Source: Pomphorhynchus laevis
Taxonomy: Eukaryota > Acanthocephala > Palaeacanthocephala > Echinorhynchida > Pomphorhynchidae
Direction: 5' to 3'
Assembly: GCA_012934845.2 (NCBI GenBank)
Contig: WNNJ02001257.1
Span: 62,001-126,000 of the forward strand
Length of the DNA stretch: 64,000 nt
Part shown: positions 45,080 to 56,493 of the stretch, piece by piece
Layout: the number at the start of each line of letters is the position of its first letter
Position numbering within the stretch: position 1 is the stretch's first letter
Notes under the pieces: model-generated
The model's input: only the letters and a program-made list of their open reading frames with translations
Database searches by the model: none
Told to the model about the DNA's origin: nothing
Translations under genes and position numbers: made by a program

Positions 45080-46510
45080 TAAAATTAATTTAAATTCTCT
45101 ACGATGATTTAGATTAAGAGTAGTTCTGTTTTTCGAGCTTTAGACATTGTTTAAGCGTGTGTTAAGGTGCCTATGGATGATAATTAAAGTCACGGTACTG
45201 ATGAGCTCCGTTAGATCAACACGCGTCTACCGTTTTTGAAGTTTGTCGTTACACATAGGATGAGTGGGCATACGTAGCGACTTTGAATATTGCGAGAATA
45301 ATTCCGTTCTATTTCTTAATCTGATGAAGATTGTGTGCCATGGGACACACAACATTGTGTGTCCCAGGGCAGGTGTAACAACAAATTATATTTTATATTT
45401 GTACACTTTAAAGTGTCCCTGTAAAACAGAATTTCTATAAAAATGAATTTAGTGCCTGATGCAAGGTTAAACCGCAATGCGCCCTGCCTTGCACAGAGCT
45501 TATGCTAAATTTCCTCTGATAATTTAGATTAAATGTACTTCTGATTTTCCAGCTTTGAACACTGTTTAAGCGTGTTAAGGTGTCTATGGATGATTATTGT
45601 AGTCACGGTACTGATAAGCTTCGTCAGAGCGAAATGCGACTGTCGTTGTTAAATATTATCGTCACGCATAGAATGACTGGGCTACGTTGCGACTTTGAAT
45701 ATTGCGAGAATAATTCGGTTCTTTATCTTGGCATGATGAAGATATATATAATGCTGCCTGGTGTTTATGCCTCCTTGTGGATAGTGATTTATTTATTAGT
45801 ACATCATTGGATGTCTCAGGACAGGTGTAACAACAAATTATATTTTATATATTTGTACACTTGAAAGTGTCCCTGTTAAACAGCATTTTTATTAAAAGGA
45901 ATTTAGTGCTTGATGCATGGTTAAACTTCAATACGCACTGCCATGCACAAAGCTTATGCTAAATTCCCTCTGATGATTCAGATTAAGGGTAGCTCTGTTT
46001 TTCGAGCTTTATACACTGTTTTAGCTTGTATTAAGGTGGCTATTGATAATTATTGAAGTCACGGTACTGATGAGCTCCGTTAGAGCGACACGCGTCTACC
46101 ATTATTGAAAATTGTCGTCACACATTGGATGACTGGGCATACGTACCGACTTTGAATATTTCGAGAATAATTCGGTTCTATTTGGTCTTTTTTAGGATAT
46201 ATAGAATGCTGCCTGGTGTTTATGCCTCCGCATAAGGAAAACATAGTGATTTATTTATGAGTAAATAAATCATGCACAAAGCTTATGCTAAATTCACTCT
46301 GATGATCCAGATTAAGGGTAGTTCTGATTTTCGAGCTTTTGAACACTGTTTAGTCGTGTGTTAAGGCACACATGGATGATTATTGTAGTTACGGTACTGA
46401 CGAGCTCTGTTAGAGCGAAATGCGTCTGCCGTTGTTAACTTCGTCACACATATGATGACTGGTAATACGTAACGACGTTGAATATTGCGAGAATAATTCG
46501 GTTCTATTCA
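45080..46510 (+). repeat. Second array of hammerhead-bearing repeats
   Basis: Four partial units of the family at 34885-36130. Hammerhead cores start at about 45195, 45608, 46064 and 46391; spacings vary (about 410, 456 and 327 bp), so units are unequal. The first three cores carry changes in conserved positions; the fourth is intact. Shared words: AATAATTCGGTTCT, GCTGCCTGGTGTTTATGCC. Confidence 0.75.
46391..46432 (+). ncRNA. Hammerhead ribozyme, intact core, variant NUH
   Basis: ACGGTA (46391-46396), CTGACGA (N7 = C, allowed), helix II GCTC-TGTTA-GAGC, GAAA (46417-46420), minimal helix III, NUH = GTC (46424-46426), then TGCCGT pairing with ACGGTA (one G-U). It differs from the 35362 copy at several sites yet keeps the core and pairing. 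Confidence 0.75.
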
Positions 46511-47855
46511 TTGAATATAAATAAATATAAATATATAAATATATATATATCACAACACCTTTCCGTTAGCGGTAATTTTCAAGATATTTGAAGATTATAT
46601 TCGGTAATATGATCTAATATAGATTATCTAATAATCCATACCACTGACGAGAAATATACTGCCTGAGCGCATTTACCAACAACTACAAAACTACAACTTT
46701 ACTTCTCCAACTTATTGTAAATATTGTATTCATATTCTTTTGTGCTCCATCGGTTTGACATATGTTCATCCACTTTTCTAAACTTCACTACTTCAACATT
46801 TCAATTTCCCTTTGTCTTCATTTATTGTTTTTTTGCTGTTGATTTTACTCAATTGCGCTCTTTTATCCTAAATCCTAACAGCTAGCTATTTTGTTTTTGT
46901 TAAACTTCGTTATTTATGGATTTTTTAGTGGACATTTTTTAATTTTTATTCTGACATTTACAAAACACGCATACTCAATTAGCTTATCTGATTTATTAAA
47001 CGAGTTCTATGTACGACAAACCTTGAAAACAGATTAATGTTTTCGAATTCATTTCGGATTAAAAAATATTTTTATCCTTATTTGTATATAAAAAGAGATA
47101 TTATTGTCTATTTCGTTTAGTATAGTTAAACAGCTGATGACAATTACATCGACGTCAGTTAGTTTGTCTTTGATCAGGTAACATTTAGTATCAATAATTA
47201 TACTTTCTCTTAGGCATCGTTCTTCCGGTAGATTATTATTAAAATTTAGATCTAAAGTCAAAATGGCTTGTTGCTCTATCACGAAAAATACATGCAATTC
47301 CTAAAGTTTCACGGATATGAAATGTGTCTTCAATTGAAGCTATGTCATTCTTGAACGTCAATTTTAAATCATTGCAGTTATAATCGTATCACTTTTGTGA
47401 GCAAATAATTCCCTGCTCGGATCGATTGATCGATTATTCTGAGAGTACGGAAGCATTTGCCATGATATAACACTCTTTATGCTATGAAGTGGTGATCTCT
47501 GTAACATTGTGATTCCTCATCATTGGTTACACAGATTTCAAATTTAAGTTTGTTATTTGGTTGTAAAAATAAAAAACTAGTAAAATTTGAAATTTATGAC
47601 CATTTTGATTTATTCCCTGATGGTTTTTGTTAGGTTGGAGATTAAAATGCCGGCAGAGTAATATTGACGGTGAGTATAATATCAAGTGAGTCATAAATTT
47701 AATTTAATTTTATAATTAATAATTTAAATTAATTTTAGTAATTGCAATTACCACATCTACGACTGAGTTTAATAATATACGCAGAGTTATTCAAACTGTT
47801 AAGCATATTTAACATATATTTCTACCCTTAGACTTTATAAGGACTCTTTAAATTT
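46511..47855. other. AT-rich intergenic region
   Basis: No gene recognised. A short TATA-type simple repeat at 46520-46550. The minus-strand open stretch at 47049-47297 weakly resembles PLE C-terminal sequence but is not convincing. Confidence 0.4.
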
Positions 47856-48046
47856 ATTTAAATTAGAAGAAAAATGGCAAAAACCAACGCAGAATTCATT
47901 GAATTGAATATTTCGATGCCTAGCTGGCATCATCTTCAGCAATTGTAGTATTCAATTCAATAAATTGAATATTGATAAATCAAATATTGAATATTCAATT
48001 CAATAAATTTTGCGTTGGTTTTTGCCATCTTTCTTCTAATTTAAAT
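47856..48046. mobile_element. Foldback MITE-like element
   Basis: About 190 bp whose two ~55-bp arms are near-perfect inverted repeats: left ATTTAAATTAGAAGAAAAAT GGCAAAAACCAACGC, right GCGTTGGTTTTTGCCAT then CTTCTAATTTAAAT. A ~70-bp centre includes another inverted AATTCAATT block. No coding capacity. It looks like a foldback or MITE-type non-autonomous DNA element. Confidence 0.65.
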
Positions 48047-48541
48047 GCTATTACACCGTCGCAATCCTCATTCAAATTCAATCTATAAATTTATATCTTT
48101 GATCAGTATTTTAATGCGAAGCATCTCAACTTCATGTAATAAGGAGAAACTGGTAAGTTGTTGATTTCGTTTCTGCTTATTATCTTTGATGTTAACAATT
48201 CTAAGATGTGTCTTAAGGTAACCACATGTATTGTAATCGCGTACAATAAATAATTTTGCTCTCAACTTAATTAATATACATAAATTATAAAAAAATATTA
48301 CTAGTTACATGATTACGAGCACGATAAAATATGCCCATTTATTGATATAACGTGGCAAATTTTCATTTTTAAAAGCACGAAAATCGTAGATTTACTCATA
48401 TTATTAAAAATCACGATGCACGATGTAGTTTAAGCAATATCGCTTGATTTTCAAGGTGAGTAATTCGAATGTTTTGCATTCCAATGCTTAAGTATTATTT
48501 TTACAAAACCTAGCAAAACACTTTTGCTCTATATTTTCTAA
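48047..48541. other. Upstream region of the arrestin-domain gene
   Basis: No other feature seen; probably promoter and 5' UTR. Confidence 0.3.
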
Positions 48542-49558
48542 ATGGGCCGTATATTTAGTTCATTATACGTAAACCATGAAAATGAAGAGACATATCTGGC
48601 ACCGTGCATTCTTCACAAATATAGAAAATGGTTAAAATCATGTACTCTCACTTTAAATCGACCCGATGGAGTATACTTTATCGATGATATAATTTTTGCT
48701 CACTTGGTTGTCGAAACCATTAGGCCTGTTTTTAATGTAAAACTCAAAGCTAGTATAAAGGGAATGCTCGCATATTACGAATACAGAACACATACCGGTG
48801 TGTTGGAGCTCACCAAGCATTATATAAGCTATCTAGTCTACGAATCAACAACGTCTTTAAAAACAGATCAAAAAGAAGAAAGATTCTTCAGTAGAGGTAA
48901 AAATCATTTCGAATTCAACTTACCCGTTAGAGCTCAATGCCCACCATCTTTCGGATGCTCGACTGATTTTCCGCATTTGTGCTATTGCGTATCAGTTTTT
49001 ATCAATTTATGCACAAGTGCGTATTCCGGATTCACGAATATGGGTTGGGAATTATTAGCTAGTTTACCAATACATATATACACAAGAAACACCAAACCAA
49101 TTACACATTTGGCTTCGTCACCATCAGCAATTTTCATGGCTAAATGCGTGGACGGGAAATTACTCATACGGACGGATAAAAAAAGATACGAGGCACCTGA
49201 AAGAATTACATTATACTATAAATTTTATAACCTCAATGAGGTAACTAAAATGTCGGTGTGCTTATTACAACAGATTTACGTGGGAAAGTCAATGTTGGAG
49301 CGTCCTTATGCAAAATCGGTACTAAATATGGATCAACTAATGGACAAAGGGTCCGTGAGCCTCACTCTGCCTGGTTTTCATCTGCAACCTACCGAAGAAC
49401 GGCGCATAAGAGGAAATATAATGATTAATATTAGTTATGTGGTAGAAGGAATACTAACTGATGTTGATGGCAATATAATTCTCAAGTTTAAATTGCCAGT
49501 TGAAATTGCAAATTTTCCTGAAAATACCACTAATCTTATTAAAGCTCTAGAAACATAA
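48542..49558 (+). CDS. Arrestin domain-containing protein (ARRDC/TXNIP family)
   Basis: A 338-residue, intron-free reading frame from ATG. Two arrestin-type beta-sandwich lobes: N-lobe residues ~1-165 and C-lobe ~190-325. The lobe-closing signature GKNHFEFNLPVRAQCPPSFG matches the 'hxFPFxFxLPxxxPSSF' motif of alpha-arrestins, and SLTLPGFHLQPTEERRI then INISYVVEGIL matches the C-lobe 'LPP...I.I.Y.L' motif. Alpha-arrestins act as ubiquitin-ligase adaptors at membranes in receptor and transporter endocytosis. No PPxY motif is visible in the C-terminus, so the usual NEDD4-ligase link may be absent. The C-terminal tail is very short. Single-exon structure suggests possible retroposition, but the frame is intact. 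Confidence 0.8.
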   Translation: MGRIFSSLYVNHENEETYLAPCILHKYRKWLKSCTLTLNRPDGVYFIDDIIFAHLVVETIRPVFNVKLKASIKGMLAYYEYRTHTGVLELTKHYISYLVYESTTSLKTDQKEERFFSRGKNHFEFNLPVRAQCPPSFGCSTDFPHLCYCVSVFINLCTSAYSGFTNMGWELLASLPIHIYTRNTKPITHLASSPSAIFMAKCVDGKLLIRTDKKRYEAPERITLYYKFYNLNEVTKMSVCLLQQIYVGKSMLERPYAKSVLNMDQLMDKGSVSLTLPGFHLQPTEERRIRGNIMINISYVVEGILTDVDGNIILKFKLPVEIANFPENTTNLIKALET

Positions 49559-49837
49559 TAAATCTCTACATAAGTAATAAACTTAAAAATATTTACAGAA
49601 TAATGTTTTTGATGCCAACAACAATCCTAGTTTACTGTTTATATTGTAGTGATTTACTTTATTTTATTTTTCAAAATTTATTAAAACTAATCAAATTCCA
49701 CTTTTTAATTACGACTATTTTTTAAAATCGTAAAATATTTACGATTTTAGTAAAACATTCTAAACAAGTGAGCACTTGTCTACATTATAATAAAATTTGT
49801 TATAATTAAATATAATTTAATTTTAAATAGAATTTGA

Positions 49838-49902
49838 TGATTGTTGATGCCGAGTATAATATTTATTATCTATCTATAGAAATATTTCTGAAATTTTATA
49901 TT
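49838..49902. repeat. 65-bp direct repeat, copy 1 (partner 50552-50616)
   Basis: GATTGTTGATGCCGAGTATA and the following ~45 bp recur almost exactly at 50552-50616. Copy 1 ends at the splice acceptor of the RS exon, so the duplication took the intron end but not the exon. Confidence 0.7.
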
Positions 49903-49904
49903 AG

Positions 49905-50064
49905 TCCATCAACTAATCGAGTTTCAAGCTCTAAGCACAAACGAAGATCAAGAAGCATGAAAAGTCGTTCACCGTCTAGAAGAAGATTAACATCACGTCA
50001 AAAAGAAACACGGAGCAGAAGTCGATCTAAACGAAAAGACGATTCTGATAAGGATAAATGTTAA
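49905..50064 (+). CDS. Terminal exon encoding an RS-rich domain
   Basis: After TTTTATATTAG (a splice acceptor, exon start about 49905) 52 residues run to a TAA: SSSKHKRRSRSMKSRSPSRR and RSRSRSKRKDD, a classic arginine-serine (RS) tail of a splicing factor or related nuclear protein. No RRM or other domain is seen upstream within the window; the nearest upstream gene is the arrestin-domain ORF, which ends with its own stop. Either earlier exons lie further upstream across the repeats, or this is an orphan exon copy. Confidence 0.5.
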
Positions 50065-50819
50065 TCTTACTTACTAATTTGATTTTGTAATTAAACACTC
50101 TTAACTGGTGTCAGAACTACTTGATTTTGCAATTTTTACAACTCTTAAATACTTGATTTTGCAATTTTTACAGTAACATTCATTCTTTCTAGTTCAAAGT
50201 CAAATATTTTAGCCAAAATACTCCTAGATGTTCTATAAATTCATTCAATTTTAATGATTTACGAAAATTTCATACGTTTTTACAAATTATATAAGTAAGT
50301 TGAAATATAACAATAAACCGGTGTATTATTCTACGCTTTGCGTAATTAAATAAATATTTAATTTACAATGAACAAAGAACAAATTAAATAAGCTAACTGA
50401 GTCTACGTATTTTATATTGCAAATTAAAATTTTTTTCTACGCGAAACTATATGGAGCTATCCAAGTTGAATGAGAAAAGTGCGTCAATGCGGCATCATTT
50501 CTGGCTTGAACACGATCCATCATCCAAAGAATTTGATGGAGTCGAATAAGCATGATTGTTGATGCCGAGTATAATATTTATTATCTATCTATAGAAATAT
50601 TTATTAAATTTTATATTAAAAAATATTTTTTTATTATATTTTGGTGATTCATATATTAGACATTTTTCGGATTAATAAGCTTTAGAATAGGGCTCAGGGA
50701 CTACACAATATTTAATGACGGTTATTATGTAAAATTACAAGTTATTTCCCATTAAAGGTTTTTACCATTTATGCTTTGGTACGGGGTCATTCAAAATTTA
50801 CAAAAATTAAAAATTAAAT
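50065..50819. other. AT-rich spacer with PLE scraps
   Basis: The words AAATAAGCTAACTGAGTCTA near 50385-50410 match the outer end of the Naiad 3' module, and the 65-bp repeat copy 2 lies at 50552-50616. No gene. Confidence 0.5.
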
Positions 50820-51120
50820 AAGCTAACTGAGTCTACGTATTTTATATAAAAATTTAAAAATAATGCAAAATAAAAGTTAAATAGCTAAATAATAAAAAAA
50901 TAATTAATAATAAATAATTGTTATAAGATTTTATATAATTTATATCAAGATGAATTATAAACTGAAATTAAAAATAAAAATCAATTTTTATGAATTGACT
51001 AATAGATAACAAACTATATATCAGAATAAGGATTAAAGGTCATCAGAAAGAACTGCTATGTTATAAGGTTACGGCACCTAACTCCTCTACCCAACATAGC
51101 AGCGGGGCCAAAAATGTGTT
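50820..51120 (-). repeat. Naiad 3' terminal module of the 51-54-kb element
   Basis: In minus orientation it begins GCTGCTATGTTGGGTAGAGG, with ATAACATAGCAG as hairpin partner (here CTGCTATGTT pairs fully with AACATAGCAG), and ends at TAGACTCAGTTAGCTTA. Confidence 0.75.
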
Positions 51121-53880
51121 GATTCATATATTTTACTATTATCTGTTTGATGATATTTTTATAGTAATCTAGTTTAAAATATGTATCTATTAAATTATTT
51201 AAATGATTTTGAAGAAAGCCAATATCATTACATATTGTTGCAATTCTTAAAATTTCATTATTTAATGTATTATATTTTATAATTATATGGTATGCATGAA
51301 TGCTCATGTAAAAATATGTTTATTGTAAATTTAAATATGTCATTTTTACAATATAAATTAATAGTAGTTTTAGTTAATGTTAATTTAATGTTCATATCTA
51401 GATATACACCTTCTTTATCATTAATATTGGTTTTGTTAAGAATAAGGCTTTCTGGATAAATGTGCTCACTAATTGAGTAAACATTATTAGAATTAAATGC
51501 ACATATATCATCAATATATCGGAACATATATTTCAGATTTTTGTATGATTTAGTATGATAAATCGTTATGAACAAATTCATATTCTATTAAACTTAAATA
51601 CAAGTTAGCCATAATTGGTCTACTATTACCTCCCATTAGAACACAATTTAATTGTTTAAATATAGATGTCCCTACCTCTAAATAATTTTGATTTATTAAA
51701 ATATTTAAGGATTCTATTAATTCAATTTTACCCATATATTTATATTTACTTGATGGTTTAATTTTTGTTAGATATGCATTATAGTTATTATAACATATAT
51801 ATCATTTTCCGAATATAAAATTAATTAATTTTACTAACGCTTCTTCAATATCTGCTAAATCTAAATTTGTATTATCTGCTAAATCTAAATTTGTATAAAT
51901 CGTACTAAAATTGTACGTATTTATATCCTGAAAAAATATTCCTTTTTCGTGTTCTAATGTTTTTGTAGAATTAATAGTGAAATAGTGTTTTATATTGTAT
52001 TAATTTCGATTACTCTACATTATTTTAGAAATATGATTTAATTACTTCAAGTATTTTATTCATATAAACAGAAAGTGGTTTGAATGTACATTTAAAATCA
52101 CTGCATATGAACCTAGGTTTTATTGGATTTTTATGAAATTTTGGATTCCAATATAATATAGGTATAGTTTTATTATCTGATTCAACCTTTATACCCGTTT
52201 TATCCATCATAGAACAATGACTTGTAATAATTGTTTCAAAACTCAACTCACTACGTTCATATGTTGGATTTACATTTAAATCATTAGAATTAACCTCTTT
52301 CATTAGTATATCATAATAAAGCTTTTTGCATATGAAGACAAAGTTATTACTAGCTTTATCAATAGTTGTTACTTATATAGTTATCCTTTAATTTAGTAAG
52401 TTCGGTATACATATCTTTATTAATTTTATCTTTCCTTTTATAATTGTTTGTTATTTTCATTTTCTCTCAAATTTCATCTAATATATAAGTTTTCCAAATG
52501 TTTATCTTTGATGTATTTATCAAAGTAAGCATTTAAGTCATTATATAACGAATTGTAAATTTTATTTCTATTGTTATTATTTAATCTATATTTATTCCCT
52601 TTTAAAAGCAGCTTTCTTAATTCACAATTTTTAATTAATTCTAGATTATGGGTGCATATATGTTCATTTATTTTATCAAAACTAAGACTTTTGCAATTGC
52701 ATTCTGTTTCTGTTATGTTTCTAATATTATCATTACATAATGATTTCAATTCTTTATTATAATTTAAAAATTTCGTCCTAATAGCGATAACAACTTATAC
52801 CTTATTTTAGGAATATATTTACTTAAAATCTGACCATATTATTTCTATACTTTTAGAATTATTTAAAAGTCCGGCTATATTTATGTTATCTATACATTTA
52901 TTAATCAATATTATGGTCAGTGTATATTTTCTATTGTTATTATTAACATTTATTGTCCGATTATAGTATTTTATATTACAATAACTGTCTATTATACAAC
53001 TTAGCCTATCATAGTCGTTAATTAATTTTTGATTTATTGAACATATTATATCTTTAGAAAAACTTCTTATATTTACATAAAGATCTTTTAGCTTATTATC
53101 ACTTAAAAGTTGTTTTAATATTTCTAATTGTTCATTTATATACATATCTTTTTTAATATTTTTAACTCTATTTTTCCTATTCCTTTTATCACCATGACTT
53201 CTTGGTTTGCGTTTAACCGGATTATTATAATATAGTTGTTTATTATGTATTATACTACTTCTGCCAATTCCTTGTACCACGTCATTCAATCCTAATGGGT
53301 ACATGGAATTAAGCGTTTTAATCCAAAAATCTTCTTTTTCTAATAGTTTTTGATTTAATATTGAAATGTTTTCTTCGATAATATGTTCTAAAATAAATAA
53401 TTTACAGTTTTTAATATCATGTCCTATTAATCTCATATGTTTATGAAATATAGTTTGACTATTATGCTGTATATTATAAATGTGTTGCCTAAACCTAGTT
53501 TTTAACATTTGATATGTTTTTCCTATATATTGCAATCCACATGTACATTGTATAAGATACACTACACCTGCGGTATTGCAGTTACAATTATTATTAATAT
53601 TTAATGAAAAACATTTGTTTGTCGTATTACTTACGATACAATTATTATTTATAACATCACAAACTATACAATTTTTTCTGTTACATTTAAAAGATCTAAA
53701 ATTGAAATCATTAGTACTTACGTATTTTTTCAATATGGCTGAATACATGTAACTTTTAAGTCATAATTTTTAACGTTGCTTTTTCGGTGTCGCCACCTAG
53801 TTTAGTTGACTCAGACTAAACTTACAACGGGCCATCCAGCAGCATCTGACAGGGGGCTGCCCTGCTTAATTGGCTGATTG
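51121..53880 (-). mobile_element. Naiad-type Penelope-like element, full layout but decayed
   Basis: Minus-strand order: short 5' leader, N-terminal GIY-YIG (53748-52819), middle domain (52749-52474), RT (52303-51290, in pieces; PILYWNPKFHKNPIKPRFIC, LNCVLMGGNSRPIMANLYL, YIDDICAFNSNN), C-terminal segment to about 51121, then the 3' module. A GIY-YIG domain N-terminal to RT is the permuted layout defined for the Naiad/Chlamys PLEs. At least four frame changes; inactive. Some Naiads are known to use UGA as selenocysteine, but here breaks include UAA stops and frame changes, so no recoding is suggested. Confidence 0.8.
52819..53748 (-). CDS. Naiad PLE N-terminal GIY-YIG protein segment
   Basis: 309 open codons from ATG. 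Residues ~15-60 are Cys-rich (FKCNRKNCIVCDVINNNC ... NNNCNCN), the zinc-binding stretch that precedes the nuclease in these elements. Residues ~60-150 form the GIY-YIG domain: GVVYLIQCTCGLQYIGKT then LKTRFRQHIYNIQHNSQTIF, with a later LLEKEDFWIKTLNSMYPLGL. The rest is a basic linker (KRNRKNRVKNIKKD) leading to the RT. The ORF stops by UAA; the RT continues in another frame. Confidence 0.8.
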   Translation of the reverse strand: MYSAILKKYVSTNDFNFRSFKCNRKNCIVCDVINNNCIVSNTTNKCFSLNINNNCNCNTAGVVYLIQCTCGLQYIGKTYQMLKTRFRQHIYNIQHNSQTIFHKHMRLIGHDIKNCKLFILEHIIEENISILNQKLLEKEDFWIKTLNSMYPLGLNDVVQGIGRSSIIHNKQLYYNNPVKRKPRSHGDKRNRKNRVKNIKKDMYINEQLEILKQLLSDNKLKDLYVNIRSFSKDIICSINQKLINDYDRLSCIIDSYCNIKYYNRTINVNNNNRKYTLTIILINKCIDNINIAGLLNNSKSIEIIWSDFK

Positions 53881-54340
53881 ACCATTCTCTAAGAATATAA
53901 TCTCTTACCTTTAATTGATAAGGTTTATATAATATCATATCAGCTAATTGAGACTACCTATGTTATGTTATAAAATAAAAATAAGGCTAAATACAATAAA
54001 AGCTAAATACTTCCAATAAAAAACACAAATATCAATTGACGAATATCAATATAATATCAATCGTCAATATACAATTGACGATATAAATATATATAAATAT
54101 TTATATCATATATAAATATGATATTTAAAATCATATATAAATATAATTCTATATAAATATAAAAATATATAATCTGTCTAATTAACATCAAATTAATCCA
54201 GAAATTTTCTGGATTAATTTACTGTTAATTACAAAAAAATCTCCGGGGGCTATGTATAATATGTGATTAGTAAGGTACAGACCAAACTAGACGTTTCGCT
54301 TTATTGCTTTATCAATTGTTTAAAAACAATTGTATGTTTT
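53881..54340. other. AT-rich spacer
   Basis: ATATAAATAT-type simple sequence at 54070-54180; CAATTGTTTAAAAACAATTG is a small palindrome at about 54314-54333. No gene. Confidence 0.4.
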
Positions 54341-54372
54341 TTAATAAAGGCGTTTCCGGAAACGCCTTTATT
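54341..54372. repeat. Perfect 30-bp palindrome
   Basis: AATAAAGGCGTTTCC is followed at once by its exact reverse complement GGAAACGCCTTTATT, immediately upstream of the diverged hammerhead unit. Confidence 0.75.
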
Positions 54373-54387
54373 CACAGTGTCACACAT

Positions 54388-54478
54388 GCAACCGAAACGA
54401 CCAGTGTGTACCTCATTCTACTGATGAGTGTTGCCGGGTACTCATCATTTCGATGCTGAAGTGGTCGTCTAGAAGTGA
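54388..54478 (+). ncRNA. Permuted hammerhead, diverged single-copy relative
   Basis: GCAAC-C-GAAA (54388-54397), helix III strand ACGACC, then TCATTCTA before CTGATGAG (54421-54428), TGTTGCC, and after a 28-nt stretch GGTCGTC (cut expected after 54469) and TAGAAGTGA. Helix II GCAAC/GTTGC, helix I TAGAA(G)TGA/TCATTCTA and helix III ACGACC/GGTCGT all pair although the bases differ from the arrays. Box-like words TCTAGAAGTGACATGG and GAATCGAAGTCC follow, as in the arrays. Confidence 0.55.
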
Positions 54479-54596
54479 CATGGTGATTGAAAGTCGTGAA
54501 TCGAAGTCCAGTCTATCAAGCAACACCATTTAGTATAAATGCCGTATTTCGTAAGAAATCCTGGACCGTTGTTTACTCAGCACATCTGTGCACTAC

Positions 54597-54599
<3 letters not shown>

Positions 54600-54661
<62 letters not shown>
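54600..54661. repeat. (TA)n microsatellite
   Basis: About 31 uninterrupted TA dinucleotides; apparent tyrosine/isoleucine ORFs across it are not genes. Confidence 0.95.
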
Positions 54662-54664
<3 letters not shown>

Positions 54665-54829
54665 CGAAAAATCGCTTTTTACTGTGGTCCAGAAGCCAAA
54701 GCTACGATTGATCTTTTTAATCTGTATTTGCTGCTAAATAACTGGACTTCAATTATCAGCTCCATCAGTCTAATGTATAACTCTCAAACGTTCCTAACTA
54801 CTCAGCAGTGATCGTCAGTCAGATGAAGT

Positions 54830-56493
54830 GGTTCATCTGACTATCAAATCTTCTAAGAATTTTAAAAATTACTGTTTTTGAAATTAAATGTTCAATAACT
54901 TTATATGGAAAATCTCAAATTACCAAAACTTTGGATTATAGATCATTATAAACATGCAGATTGTAGTACTGCAATAAAAATTGTATGTTTATATTTGAAA
55001 TTTTTGAGATTTTTCAAATTCAAATCATTTTTTCGAAAAAAATGAAGAAAGTTAAATAACTTTTCGTGCATTTATTGGAAAACTTTACAATGATAGCAAT
55101 TTCACCAGAAATTCATGCAAATAATACAAATATATTTAAAAGTAATTCCGACTTCAATTCGCTTAAAATTTTAACAAATTAAATGTTAATTTTTTTAATT
55201 TAAATATTTAAATTTGTGCTTGTTTTTCCCAAAAGCATTTTGTCAGTTGAAAGAGTACTTACAATTCCCCTATTTTAGAACATTCTTATTTTGCTACGAC
55301 AAATTCAGTATAACGGAAAAGATCCATTATTTATCAATAATGGATCATTATCAACTATTTAAAATCAAACCTTTGTATTAAAACGTCATTTTCATTCAGG
55401 TGGTCAGTCACAATAAGCCCTATGGTCTGCATACAAACATCATCAAACCACTTAATATGCAAGCGGATCATTTGATCACAACGACCACTGAATAACGCGA
55501 CACCCGTAATTCAACATAAAATCAATGGAGGTTATTTGCTCGAATTTGGAGAGAAGCAGATAAACGACTAGGGATTAAGTCTGTCTATAGGATTGCCCTG
55601 AATTAAATCTCTAAAGTGTCACCACCACTTTTTGCCTGTGTAAATTCGATTTTCCCATTTATCTCAATTTCTCATATAATGAATTATCCGCTATTTCATT
55701 TCTAAATCTTCAGTTTTGGTGTCAAGACCTGTTAGCCGTATTTAAATATCACACAAATTTTGCTCTTTGTGCATACTACATCTGCACACAACTTGTATGA
55801 TATTCTCTTCTTAGATATTCGTCTCCTTTTTATTTCAAAGCATTTTTATAGCACATCCCTAAAACTCCACTTATTGGTCTAGTATTTGTGAGGCCAACTA
55901 TTTTATACGGACATGATTCGTTTTCAAGATTAATTGCTTCTACTCTGTTTGAATTGTTTTGTTACTATTTATTAGTATTCATTTGTAAGTGAATCTGTCC
56001 ACAATTAAAAAATAAATTCAATTTTATATCCAAAAGTAAGTTTTTTTAAAAAACCTTAGAAATAATCGGAAAACGTGTTAATCATAAAATCACATTTTTA
56101 TTTTAATTAATATTTGATGATTATCTATACATTATTTATAATTTTTCCTATTCAATACTAATACAATTCATTGAAATTTAATAACCAAAAATTATCTTTT
56201 GTTTTTTAGTGAACCGTTTCCAAAACCACAAAATTCAAGTCGTATTTATTAGATATTCCTGTTGTACGCTCAGCCCTATTTTATAATGTACAAGCAGTTG
56301 TGACAGAGTTAGAATGCTTCCGACTATAAAATGAAGTTTAAGTGAACAAATTTTCCGCCAAAGTTAAAGGCTGACCTATGATTTTTTCCACCCATTTAAA
56401 AATTTTAATGTTTTAAAACCAATATGATCTTATTAAGATCATACAATGTTTAAAGTGTTTACAGTGTTTTATTCAAAATTGTCGTTTGTTACA
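54830..56493. other. Intergenic, no gene seen
   Basis: AT-rich. At 55318-55365 it carries an inverted copy of the GATCCATTATT palindromic block found near 1170 and 4260. Confidence 0.5.

Noticed and set aside
47049-47297. Minus-strand ORF as a PLE C-terminus
   Set aside because: Similarity to the Naiad end is too weak and short to support.
51060-51120. Possible SECIS element in the Naiad 3' module
   Set aside because: The hairpin lacks the ATGA/GA quartet at the right spacing, and the element's breaks are not limited to TGA.
54487-54811. Isoleucine/tyrosine-repeat ORFs
   Set aside because: They translate the (TA)n microsatellite at 54600-54661.
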